15,370 nucleotides of DNA. Origin: an uncultured Eubacteriales bacterium. GTDB taxonomy: Bacteria; Bacillota; Clostridia; Oscillospirales; Oscillospiraceae. Shown here in pieces: positions 1-6,754 of this stretch. The translations under genes and the position numbers were made by a program. Under the pieces are notes generated by a model. The model saw only the letters and a program-made list of their open reading frames with translations, made no database searches and was not told where the DNA came from. The stretch is taken from the NCBI GenBank assembly GCA_900546295.1, contig URCK01000037.1, forward strand, positions 1 to 15,370. The letters are read 5' to 3'. How positions within the stretch are numbered: the first letter of the stretch is position 1; each line of letters opens with the position of its first letter.

Positions 1-1054
1 CGATGATGCCTTGCAGCGGCGTTTTGAGCTCGTGCGACACGTTCGCCGTGAATTCGCGGCGGTTCTGCTCTGCCGTTTCGCGCTCGGTGATGTCAAAAGC
101 CAGCAGCACCGCGCCCACCGCTGCCGTGCCGGAGAGGATACGGCTCACGTCAAACTGCCAGACGCGGCCGCCGCGCTCGGCGCGGGCTTCGCCGTGCCCC
201 TGCGCCATCGCGTCTGCAATGGCAAGGCGGATATCGTGGCTGCGGTCGAGCGTGAGAAAATCCTGACCGACGCAGCGCTCGTCCGCGTCAAAAAGCCTGC
301 ACGCGGCGGGGTTAATGCTCAGCACACGTTCTTTTTCGTCGAGCAGGACGAGACCCTCTCGCATGCTGCCGGTGATCTGCGAAAACTCCATCCTCTGCTG
401 CTCCAGCTCGCGCATCTGCTCGTCGATCTGCCGGTGCTGATGGTTGATGCGCCAGAGCAGCGGGGAAAGCTCCTCGTAGGCGTCGTTTTCCAGCGGGTGC
501 TCCAGATCCAGCTCGTTGAGCGGGCGCACGATGCGGCGCGAAAGCCGCCGTGCCAGCACCGCCGACAAAATGAGCGCCACGATGACGACGATCAGGATGG
601 GCTGCACCATGCCAATGAGCAGCACGCCCGCCGTTGCGCGGCTGATGGAAATACGCAGCACGCTGCCGTCCGTGAGCCTGCGCGCGCAGTACATCGTCTT
701 TTGCAGGATCGTGGAGGAATAGCGCGAGCTTTCGCCCTCGCCGCCCGCAAGAGCCTCGCGCACTTCTTCGCGGTCGGCGTGGTTTTCAAGACTCTCCGCG
801 TCGGTCACGGTGTCGTAGAGCACCGTGCCGTCGGGCGCGATCCATGTCAGGCGGTAGCGCTCGGAGGAGATGCTTGAAAGATAGTCCTCCCCGCCGCGTT
901 CCACGGCGACGGAGGCGAGCTCCAGCTCGTCGCGCAGCTGCTTTTTCTCCACGCTGCCAAAATACTCGTAGAGGCAGCCCATGATGAAAAGAAGGCTTGC
1001 AAGCAGCACCGCACCCGCAACGAGCAGGATGGAGTGAAAGATCTTTTTTGTCAT
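1..1054 (-). CDS. phoR: PhoR-type sensor histidine kinase (partial, C-terminus off the left edge)
   Basis: Membrane sensor kinase that probably phosphorylates the regulator encoded just upstream in response to phosphate supply. The visible 351 codons are open throughout. Residues about 8-29 form the first membrane segment, about 30-140 an extracytoplasmic region, and about 142-168 the second membrane segment. A HAMP-like stretch (about 165-215) and a PAS-like domain (about 226-325) follow. The last visible residues hold the H-box, ANVSHELKTPLQGII, with His341 as phosphoacceptor; the rest of the HisKA domain and the ATP-binding domain lie outside the window. The start ATG overlaps the stop of the response regulator gene by ATGA, and a GGAGG lies 7 bases before it. 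Histidine kinase identity is seen directly; the PhoR assignment rests on domain order and the Pst/PhoU neighbours. Confidence 0.93.
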   Translation of the reverse strand, partial: MTKKIFHSILLVAGAVLLASLLFIMGCLYEYFGSVEKKQLRDELELASVAVERGGEDYLSSISSERYRLTWIAPDGTVLYDTVTDAESLENHADREEVREALAGGEGESSRYSSTILQKTMYCARRLTDGSVLRISISRATAGVLLIGMVQPILIVVIVALILSAVLARRLSRRIVRPLNELDLEHPLENDAYEELSPLLWRINHQHRQIDEQMRELEQQRMEFSQITGSMREGLVLLDEKERVLSINPAACRLFDADERCVGQDFLTLDRSHDIRLAIADAMAQGHGEARAERGGRVWQFDVSRILSGTAAVGAVLLAFDITERETAEQNRREFTANVSHELKTPLQGII

Positions 1055-1722
1055 GCTTTGCCCTCCATGCGGTATCCAACGCCGCGCACCGTTTCGATCC
1101 GTTCGCCGTAGGGGCCTAACTTCTGGCGCAGGGTACGGATGTGCATATCCACTGTGCGCGTTTCGCCGCAGTAGTCAGTGCCCCACACATCCGCCATGAG
1201 CTGATCGCGCGAAAACGCCGTGCCCGGATGGGAGAGGAAAAGCCGCAGCAGTTCAAATTCCTTGAAGGTGAGCGCGACACGCTCGCCGTCCACCGTGACG
1301 GTGTGCTCCGTTTCGTCGAGCACCAGCCCGTCGGAGCGGAGCTGCTCGGCGCTCTTCGTCCCGCAGCGGCGCAGCACGGCCTTGACGCAGGAAACAAGCT
1401 CCATCACGCCGAAGGGCTTGACAAGATAGTAGTCCGCGCCGAGATCGAGCCCGCGGATGCGCTCGTATTCCGCGCCCTTGGCCGTGGCCATGACGATGGG
1501 GATATCGGAAAGCTTGCTGTCCGCGCGCATCCGGCGCAGCAGTTCCAGTCCGTCCACGCCCGGGAGCATCACGTCGAGCACGACAAGCTCGGGCCGCCGC
1601 GTGCGCAGCGCCTCCCAGAAGCTCGTCCCGTCCTCAAAGCCCTCGGCCTCAAAGCCGGTGGAGCGCAGGGCGTAAACCTCGATATCGCGGATGCTGGCGT
1701 CATCTTCCACGCACCAGATCAT
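1051..1722 (-). CDS. phoB: PhoB/PhoP-type winged-helix response regulator
   Basis: OmpR-family DNA-binding response regulator, 223 residues, the usual length. The receiver domain has the acidic pocket at Glu6-Asp7-Asp8, the phosphoacceptor Asp50 in VVLDVMLPG, Thr80 and the conserved Lys102 in LVKPFG. The C-terminal winged helix (about 128-220) ends with RTVDMHIRTLRQKLG and the wing ETVRGVGYRM, typical of the family. In this operon it is expected to bind the Pho-box-like repeats before pstS and so control its own transcription. An AAGGAGG (1732-1738) inside the end of phoU sits 9 bases before the ATG, and the phoU stop is 4 bases upstream, so translation is likely coupled. Which phosphate name (PhoB or PhoP) applies cannot be settled from sequence. 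Confidence 0.94.
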   Translation of the reverse strand: MIWCVEDDASIRDIEVYALRSTGFEAEGFEDGTSFWEALRTRRPELVVLDVMLPGVDGLELLRRMRADSKLSDIPIVMATAKGAEYERIRGLDLGADYYLVKPFGVMELVSCVKAVLRRCGTKSAEQLRSDGLVLDETEHTVTVDGERVALTFKEFELLRLFLSHPGTAFSRDQLMADVWGTDYCGETRTVDMHIRTLRQKLGPYGERIETVRGVGYRMEGKA

Positions 1723-1726
1723 TGCT

Positions 1727-2371
1727 TCATCCCTCCTTATGCTCTCCTGTCACCGAGAAAATGACCCATTCGGCGATGTTCACCGCATGGTCGCCGATGC
1801 GTTCAAAATACTTTGCGATCATCAGCACATCGAGCGCAAACTCGCCGTCCGCGGGATCGGCGGCGATGCGCGAAATGAGCGCCTTCTTCACGCGCGCAAA
1901 GTAGTCGTCCACCACATCGTCCTCGGCGATGACCTTTTCGGCAAGCGGCACGTCGCGCTTGACGTAGGCGTCCACACTCCCGCTCACCATGCGGATCGTC
2001 GAGCGGGCCATATCGCGCAGAAGCTCGCTGTCCTCCGTGCCGCGCCCGCCGAGAAAGGCGACGATCTCGGCAATGTCCTCCGCCTGATCGCCGATGCGCT
2101 CCATATCCGTGATCATCTTGAGCGCTGCCGAGATCTGGCGCAGATCTCTTGCAACAGGCTGCTGCTGCAAGAGAAGCTTCAGGCACAGCGATTCGATCTC
2201 GCGCTCCTTGCGGTCGATCTCCTCGTCGAGCGGGGAAACCCCCGCGGCCAGCGCCGTGTCGCCCTCGGTGAGCGACTGCGCGGCAAGGGCGATGACCTGC
2301 TCGCACAGCGCGCCCATCTCGATCAGTTCCTTATTCAGCAGCGCAAGCTGCTCGTCAAACCGACTTCTCAT
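1727..2371 (-). CDS. phoU: PhoU phosphate signalling/transport regulator
   Basis: Cytoplasmic all-helical protein of 214 residues, the usual PhoU length, made of two similar three-helix bundles. Each half carries the family's metal-binding helix: TDMERIGDQAEDIAE (about 88-102) and KYFERIGDHAVNIAEW (about 187-202). In the family PhoU links the Pst transporter to the PhoR-type kinase, keeps the kinase quiet when phosphate is plentiful, and restrains uptake. The ATG follows the TAA stop of pstB with no gap, and a GGAGG lies 9 bases before it within pstB. The stop lies 4 bases before the response regulator start. Gene order pstB-phoU is the standard arrangement. Confidence 0.96.
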   Translation of the reverse strand: MRSRFDEQLALLNKELIEMGALCEQVIALAAQSLTEGDTALAAGVSPLDEEIDRKEREIESLCLKLLLQQQPVARDLRQISAALKMITDMERIGDQAEDIAEIVAFLGGRGTEDSELLRDMARSTIRMVSGSVDAYVKRDVPLAEKVIAEDDVVDDYFARVKKALISRIAADPADGEFALDVLMIAKYFERIGDHAVNIAEWVIFSVTGEHKEG

Positions 2372-3127
2372 TTAGCCGAACCTCCCCGTGATGTAGTCCT
2401 CTGTCCGCTTGTCTCGCGGCTGGGAGAAGAGCTTTTCCGTCTCGCCGTATTCCACCAGCTCGCCGAGCAGGAAAAACGCCGTGTGGTCGGAAATACGCAC
2501 CGCCTGCTGCATGTTGTGCGTGACGATGACGATCGTATATTTCTCCTTGAGTTCCATGGCGAGTTCCTCGATCTTCGAGGTCGAGATGGGGTCGAGCGCG
2601 CTCGTCGGCTCGTCCATCAGCAGCACGTCCGGCTCAACGGCGAGCGCGCGGGCAATGCAAAGTCTCTGCTGCTGGCCGCCGGAGAGGCCGAGCGCGTTCT
2701 TCTTGAGCCGGTCTTTGACCTCGTCCCAGATGGCAGCGCCGCGCAGCGACTGCTCAACGATCTCATCAAGCTTGGCCTTGTTCTTCATGCCGTGGGTACG
2801 CGGGCCGTAGGCGATGTTGTCGTAAATGCTCATGGGGAAGGGGTTGGGCTTTTGAAAGACCATGCCCACCTGACGGCGCAGCTCGCTCACGTCAACGGAG
2901 GGGTCGAAGATATCCTCGCCCTTGTAGCGGACGCTGCCGGTGATCTTCACATCGGGGATGAGGTCATTCATGCGGTCGAGCGTCTTCAAAAAGGTTGACT
3001 TGCCGCAGCCGCTTGGCCCGATGAGGGCCGTGATGCTCTGTTCCGGGATTTCAATGTTGATGTCCTTGAGCGCCTGATGGCTCCCGTACCACAGGCACAG
3101 ATCCTGTACAGAAAGGATACTGTTCAT
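2372..3127 (-). CDS. pstB: Phosphate ABC transporter ATPase PstB
   Basis: Cytoplasmic ATPase that powers high-affinity phosphate import through PstC/PstA. It has 251 residues, the standard PstB length. Motifs in order: Walker A GPSGCGKST (37-45), Q-loop Gln92 in MVFQKPNPFPMS, a hallmark of PstB, signature LSGGQQQR (148-155), Walker B LLMDEPT with catalytic Glu173, D-loop SALD, and switch His204 in IVTHNMQQA. All are intact. The start overlaps the end of the B6 kinase-like gene by ATGA, with AGAGGA about 9 bases upstream. It is unusual that another gene separates pstA from pstB. Confidence 0.98.
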   Translation of the reverse strand: MNSILSVQDLCLWYGSHQALKDINIEIPEQSITALIGPSGCGKSTFLKTLDRMNDLIPDVKITGSVRYKGEDIFDPSVDVSELRRQVGMVFQKPNPFPMSIYDNIAYGPRTHGMKNKAKLDEIVEQSLRGAAIWDEVKDRLKKNALGLSGGQQQRLCIARALAVEPDVLLMDEPTSALDPISTSKIEELAMELKEKYTIVIVTHNMQQAVRISDHTAFFLLGELVEYGETEKLFSQPRDKRTEDYITGRFG

Positions 3128-3948
3128 TGTTCTCTTTCCTCTTTTAATACATCTTCAAATGCAAGGCCGTACCAGTGTGCCTCGCCGCGCGCGGCGGTCG
3201 CGCGCACACAGCGGTCACAGAAATCCGCCGCGCGGGGCAGCGCCTCCGCCGCCGGTTTCCCGTTCATCAGCTCGCCGCAGAGGGCGGAGGCAAACACGTC
3301 TCCCGTGCCGTGCATCGGCCGAGAAAGGCGAGGCTTGAAAATTTCCGTATACTGCCCATTGAGGCGCGCGCAGTAGCCGATCTCCTCGCCGCGGTGAACG
3401 CCCGTGATGATGACATTTTCTGCGGGGAGCTTTGCAAGGATGTCCCGCTCGTCCGTGTCCATCGGGCAGCCGGCAAGGAGCGCCGCCTCCGTGCGGTTGG
3501 GCGTGATGAGCTGCGCTGCCTTGCAGAGCACGCGCATCCCCTGCACATGCTCTTCTGAAAAGCAGCCGTAGAGCGCACCGTTGTCGCCGAGCACGGGGTC
3601 GACCACAACAAGGGTCGAGGGGGTGGTAAATTCGCGCAGGAAGCGCTGCGCGAAGCTAAGCTGCGAAGCGGAAGCGAAAAAGCCGGTGCATATGCCGTCG
3701 AAGCGGATATCGAGCTTCTTCCAGTGCGCGGCAAAGGCCTCCATCTCTTCCGTCATGTCGCGCATGACGTAGGGGCCGAAGCCGCTTGCGGTGTGGGTGG
3801 ACAAAAGTGCCGTCGGCAGCGGCACGGTCTCCACACCGTAGGCCGAGATGATGGGCATCGCCACACTCAAAGAGCATTTGCCAAAGCAAGAGAGATCGTT
3901 CAAAAGGGCCATGCGCTTCATGCCGCTTCCGTTCACAGACTGGTTCAT
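3124..3948 (-). CDS. Pyridoxal/pyridoxine/pyridoxamine kinase-like protein (ribokinase/PfkB superfamily)
   Basis: Probably phosphorylates a vitamin B6 vitamer with ATP in PLP salvage. The 274 residues show the clostridial pyridoxamine-kinase pattern: LNDLSCFGKCSL near the N-terminus (16-27), the STHTASGFG substrate region (50-58), VVVDPVLGDNG (114-124), ITPNRTEAALL (148-158) and the GTGD anion-hole/catalytic motif (214-217, base Asp217). It lies between pstA and pstB and overlaps each by ATGA, so it is cotranscribed with the phosphate transporter. An AGGAGG at 3957-3962 lies 8 bases before this start, which favours the nine-residue extension over the second Met (residue 10), where many relatives begin. 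The superfamily also includes hydroxymethylpyrimidine kinases (ThiD), so the substrate is an inference. No domain is missing. Confidence 0.85.
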   Translation of the reverse strand: MNQSVNGSGMKRMALLNDLSCFGKCSLSVAMPIISAYGVETVPLPTALLSTHTASGFGPYVMRDMTEEMEAFAAHWKKLDIRFDGICTGFFASASQLSFAQRFLREFTTPSTLVVVDPVLGDNGALYGCFSEEHVQGMRVLCKAAQLITPNRTEAALLAGCPMDTDERDILAKLPAENVIITGVHRGEEIGYCARLNGQYTEIFKPRLSRPMHGTGDVFASALCGELMNGKPAAEALPRAADFCDRCVRATAARGEAHWYGLAFEDVLKEEREQ

Positions 3949-4796
3949 TTCTGTTTCCTCCTGAAGTACCGGCCGACCAGATCGGCCGTAAGGTCTATGA
4001 GCATGGTCAGCAGCATCAAGATGGCCGCGATGGCAAACACCAGCCCCGTATCACTCGACTCCTTGGCGTAGAAGTACAGCGCCACGGTGAGCGTCGCGCC
4101 CGCGTTGTGCAGCCCTTCCCAGAAGCCGTAGAGCATATGTGCCGAGCCCGCCGTGAAGAGCAGCGCCGCCGATTCGCCGAGGATGCGCCCGATCGACAAA
4201 ATGCAGCCGGTTACAACGCCGTCCACGCAGCCGGGCAGCACCACCGTGCGGATGGTGCGCCACTTGCCGGCGCCGAGGGCGAATGCGCCCTCGCGGTAGC
4301 TCTGCGGCACGGTCTTGAGGCTCTCCTGCGTAGTGCGCATGATGGTCGGCAGGTTCATGATCGTGAGCGTCAGCGCACCGGCAAGCAGCGACGTGCCGTT
4401 TTTGCAGAAGATCAGCATACCGACAAGGCCGTAGATGATCGAGGGGATGCCAGAAAGCGTCTCAGAAGCGTATTCGATGACCGAAACGAGCCTTTTATTC
4501 GCTGCGTATTCATTGAGATAGATCGCCGCGCCCACGCCGAGCGGCAGCACGATCAAGAGCGTTGCAACAACGATGTAGAGCGTACTTAAAATGTCCGGCA
4601 GGATGCCGACACGGTTTGCAAGGTAGCTTGGCGCGGTGGAGAGCATCTCCCAGGTGATGTTTGGAATACCATTGCCCAATATATAGCCAATCATAAACAG
4701 AACGAGCGCACAAGTCAATACTGCCGCGGCGCCCATGAGCGTTCGCATCAGGATAATATAGGCCCTGCGGCGGGCCGAAGCACGGGCTTTGAGCAT
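3945..4796 (-). CDS. pstA: Phosphate ABC transporter permease PstA
   Basis: Inner-membrane channel subunit of the Pst phosphate importer, 283 residues, of usual length. After a basic N-terminus (KARASARRRAY) come about six membrane segments, the first near 20-41, then around 70-95, 112-131, 136-150, 200-217 and 250-270. The ABC coupling loop (EAA motif) is at about 158-186, ESLKTVPQSYREGAFALGAG, and contacts PstB. SGIPSIIYGLVGM (115-127) is shared with PstC and typical of this pair. The ATG abuts the stop of pstC, with AAGGAGG 8 bases before it inside the pstC end. The stop overlaps the next gene's start. Confidence 0.97.
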   Translation of the reverse strand: MLKARASARRRAYIILMRTLMGAAAVLTCALVLFMIGYILGNGIPNITWEMLSTAPSYLANRVGILPDILSTLYIVVATLLIVLPLGVGAAIYLNEYAANKRLVSVIEYASETLSGIPSIIYGLVGMLIFCKNGTSLLAGALTLTIMNLPTIMRTTQESLKTVPQSYREGAFALGAGKWRTIRTVVLPGCVDGVVTGCILSIGRILGESAALLFTAGSAHMLYGFWEGLHNAGATLTVALYFYAKESSDTGLVFAIAAILMLLTMLIDLTADLVGRYFRRKQK

Positions 4797-5672
4797 TCAG
4801 TCTCCCTCCTTATCGCGCTTTAAGAAGAAGTTCAGCGCCGCGTTGATGAGCAGGATGAAAAGATACAGCACGAGCGCGATGGAAAAGAGCGCCTGCCGCT
4901 GCAAGCCCGAGGAGTAGGACATTTCACTTGCAACAGCCGTTGTGAGAAAGCGGACGCTCTCAAAGATCGACGACGGCATATTCGGCACGTTGCCCGAGAC
5001 CATCATCACCGCCATCGCTTCGCCGATGGCGCGGCCGACGCCGAGCACGACCGACGCGGCGATGCCGCTTTTCGCCGCCGGAACGGAGACGCGGAAATAG
5101 GTCTCGACCGGCGTCGCGCCCAGCGCGAGCGAGGCGTCCTCATATTCCTTCGGCACGGCCTCGAGCGCCGTGACGCTCACCTTGATGATCGACGGCAGGA
5201 TCATCACTGCCAGCACAAGGATGGCGGCGAGCAGGCTCGCGCCGTCTGGCAGGTGAAAGGCCTTGCGGATAGCGGGCACGAGCACCAGCATACCGACAAG
5301 GCCGTAAACGACCGAAGGAATGCCCGCGAGCAGGCTGACGGCGGATTGCAGCACCGTGCGCACGCCCTTGGGCGCGACCTTGGAGAGGTACACCGCCGTC
5401 AAAAAGCCCACCGGCACGCCGAGGGCAATCGCGCCCGCCGTGCCGTACACGCTCGTGAGGATGAAGGGAAGGATGCCGTACTGCGGCTGCGATGCCGTAG
5501 ACGCCCACGTTCTGCCAAAGAGGAACTTCAAAAGTCCGATCTCCCGGATGGCCGGAATACCGGAGACGATCAGATAGACCGTGATAAGCAGCACGCAGCC
5601 GACCGTGATAAGCCCGAGAATGAGAAAAATGCCGTGCACGGTGGCTTCAAACCATTTTTTCTTCTGCGCCAT
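4797..5672 (-). CDS. pstC: Phosphate ABC transporter permease PstC
   Basis: Membrane channel subunit pairing with PstA, 291 residues. Predicted membrane segments lie around 13-37, 69-96, 110-133, 146-165, 203-225 and 262-283. The EAA coupling loop is at about 171-200 (EAVPKEYEDASLALGATPVE). LLAGIPSVVYGLVGML (114-129) is the PstC/PstA family signature. The start ATG is preceded by GAGAGG about 8 bases upstream. A 63-base gap with a strong hairpin separates it from pstS, the only sizeable gap in this operon. Confidence 0.97.
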   Translation of the reverse strand: MAQKKKWFEATVHGIFLILGLITVGCVLLITVYLIVSGIPAIREIGLLKFLFGRTWASTASQPQYGILPFILTSVYGTAGAIALGVPVGFLTAVYLSKVAPKGVRTVLQSAVSLLAGIPSVVYGLVGMLVLVPAIRKAFHLPDGASLLAAILVLAVMILPSIIKVSVTALEAVPKEYEDASLALGATPVETYFRVSVPAAKSGIAASVVLGVGRAIGEAMAVMMVSGNVPNMPSSIFESVRFLTTAVASEMSYSSGLQRQALFSIALVLYLFILLINAALNFFLKRDKEGD

Positions 5673-5690
5673 AGTTTTTTCCTCTCTGCG

Positions 5691-5727
5691 CCCTTGCGGG
5701 AGACGGTCAGACCGCCTCCCGCAGGGG
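5691..5727 (-). terminator. Hairpin between pstS and pstC (partial terminator or mRNA-stabilising stem)
   Basis: On the minus strand the arms CCCCTGCGGGAGGCGGT and ACCGTCTCCCGCAAGGG enclose a three-base CTG loop. They pair over 17 positions with one C-A mismatch and one G-T wobble. No run of T follows, only CGCAGAGAGGAAAAAAC, so a complete stop of transcription is unlikely. In binding-protein operons such stems commonly protect the 3' end of the first message or attenuate downstream expression, giving more PstS than channel. That role is inferred here. Confidence 0.7.
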
Positions 5728-5735
5728 ATTTCTTA

Positions 5736-6593
5736 TCAGTTGATCGCGACCGCGCCGGCGTTGGCAATGATGTCAGCCACCTCGCCGGAGGTTGCGTAGT
5801 CGAAAAATGCCTGCGCAGCGGGAGAAAGCTCGCTGCCCGTCTTCGTAACGAGCACGAAGGGACGCTGGACAACATAGCTGCCGTCTCTCACGGTGTCCTC
5901 CGTTGCCGCAACACCGCCGACGGTCAGCGCCTTGACGCTCTCACCCACCGCGGAAAGGGAGGCGTAGCCGATGGCGTTGGGGTTCTGAGAAACGGTGTTG
6001 ATGACGTCGCCCGTGGAGGTCAGCTCCTGACGGTAGGCACAGGAGTCCTTGGTGCCGGTGATGGATTCAAAGCCGTCGCGCGTGCCGGAGCCGGCCTCGC
6101 GGCCGATGAGCACGATCTCGGCGTCGTTGCCGCCGACGTCCTTCCAGTTGGTGATCTCACCGGTGTAGATCTTGGCGATGGTGTCCACGTCAAGGTCGGA
6201 AACGGGGTTCTCGGGGCTCACAACGATGGCGATACCGTCAAGAGCCAGGACCGTCTCGGTGAGGCCGGATTCCTTTTCATCGCTCTTGAGCGCGCGGCTC
6301 GAAAGGCCGATGTCGCAGCGGCCCTCGGAAACAGCCTGGATGCCGCTGCCCGAGCCGGTGGGGTTGTAGGTAAACTTCACGTCCTTGTTGGCGGCCATGA
6401 AGGATTCACCGAGGGAGTTGATGACCTTTTCCATCGAGGTCGAACCGTCGGTGGAGACGGTGCCGGAAATGGCCGCGGTCTGGGCATCGTTGCCGGAGTC
6501 CTTGTCGCTGCGGTCGTCGGTTTTGCTGCCGCAGGCCGTCAGGACGCTGAGCGCCAGTGCTGCGGTCAGGGCAAGAGAGAGTAACTTTTTCAT
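5736..6593 (-). CDS. pstS: Phosphate-binding lipoprotein PstS
   Basis: Extracellular lipid-anchored receptor that captures phosphate and hands it to PstC/PstA. The 285 residues open with a lipoprotein signal peptide, MKKLLSLALTAALALSVLTAC, with lipobox LTAC and lipidated Cys21. A polar linker to about 40 follows. Phosphate-binding loops are recognisable: TDGSTSM (48-54), NPTGSGSGI (77-85), DIGLSSR (94-100) and GREAGSGTRDGF (164-175). AAAGGAAG lies about 11 bases before the ATG, a slightly long spacing. It is the first gene of the operon, behind Pho-box-like repeats and a terminator of the previous gene. Confidence 0.97.
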   Translation of the reverse strand: MKKLLSLALTAALALSVLTACGSKTDDRSDKDSGNDAQTAAISGTVSTDGSTSMEKVINSLGESFMAANKDVKFTYNPTGSGSGIQAVSEGRCDIGLSSRALKSDEKESGLTETVLALDGIAIVVSPENPVSDLDVDTIAKIYTGEITNWKDVGGNDAEIVLIGREAGSGTRDGFESITGTKDSCAYRQELTSTGDVINTVSQNPNAIGYASLSAVGESVKALTVGGVAATEDTVRDGSYVVQRPFVLVTKTGSELSPAAQAFFDYATSGEVADIIANAGAVAIN

Positions 6594-6646
6594 GGTGTTT
6601 TTTACTTCCTTTCGTTTCGTTTGGACCTTTGTTCCTTACAATGCCC

Positions 6647-6703
6647 AGCATAAAGAAAGGATGTAAAATCAGAAAGTCTTCTTTTGTAAAATCACCGTAA
6701 AAT
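6647..6703 (-). promoter_or_regulatory. Pho-box-like direct repeats and candidate -10 before pstS
   Basis: Read on the minus strand, ATTTTAC occurs exactly three times: at 6703-6697, 6692-6686 and 6669-6663. The first two start 11 bp apart and the third 23 bp further. PhoB/PhoP-family regulators bind TTTACA/TTAACA-like repeats spaced about 11 bp, so this is a likely site for the regulator encoded at the operon's end. A weak -10 candidate, TATGCT (6652-6647), begins 10 bp after the last repeat with no good -35, as expected at activated pho promoters. The repeats are seen directly; the regulator and the -10 are inferred. Confidence 0.65.
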
Positions 6704-6706
6704 GGC

Positions 6707-6738
6707 AAAAAAGAAGACCCCCTCGGGGGTCTTCTTTT
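6707..6738 (-). terminator. Rho-independent terminator of the SLH surface-protein gene
   Basis: A perfect 14-bp stem, AAAAGAAGACCCCC (6709-6722) with GGGGGTCTTCTTTT (6725-6738), closes on a two-base loop. On the minus strand it ends in a run of six T. It lies 16 bases past the surface-protein stop and isolates the pst promoter from read-through. Because both arms are A/T-edged it could also act in the other orientation, but no plus-strand gene ends here. Confidence 0.93.
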
Positions 6739-6754
6739 CCGTTGTCCGTGCTGT

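Noticed and set aside
11..877. Open frame of 288 codons on the plus strand opposite the sensor kinase
   Set aside because: The minus strand shows membrane segments, PAS and H-box; the plus-strand product has none and no start context.
1691..2998. Open frame of 435 codons on the plus strand across phoU and pstB
   Set aside because: It crosses two well-identified minus-strand genes and its product is compositionally skewed; a shadow of the real genes.
5253..6584. Open frame of 443 codons on the plus strand across pstC and pstS
   Set aside because: It runs through two recognised genes and the hairpin between them; no family resemblance.
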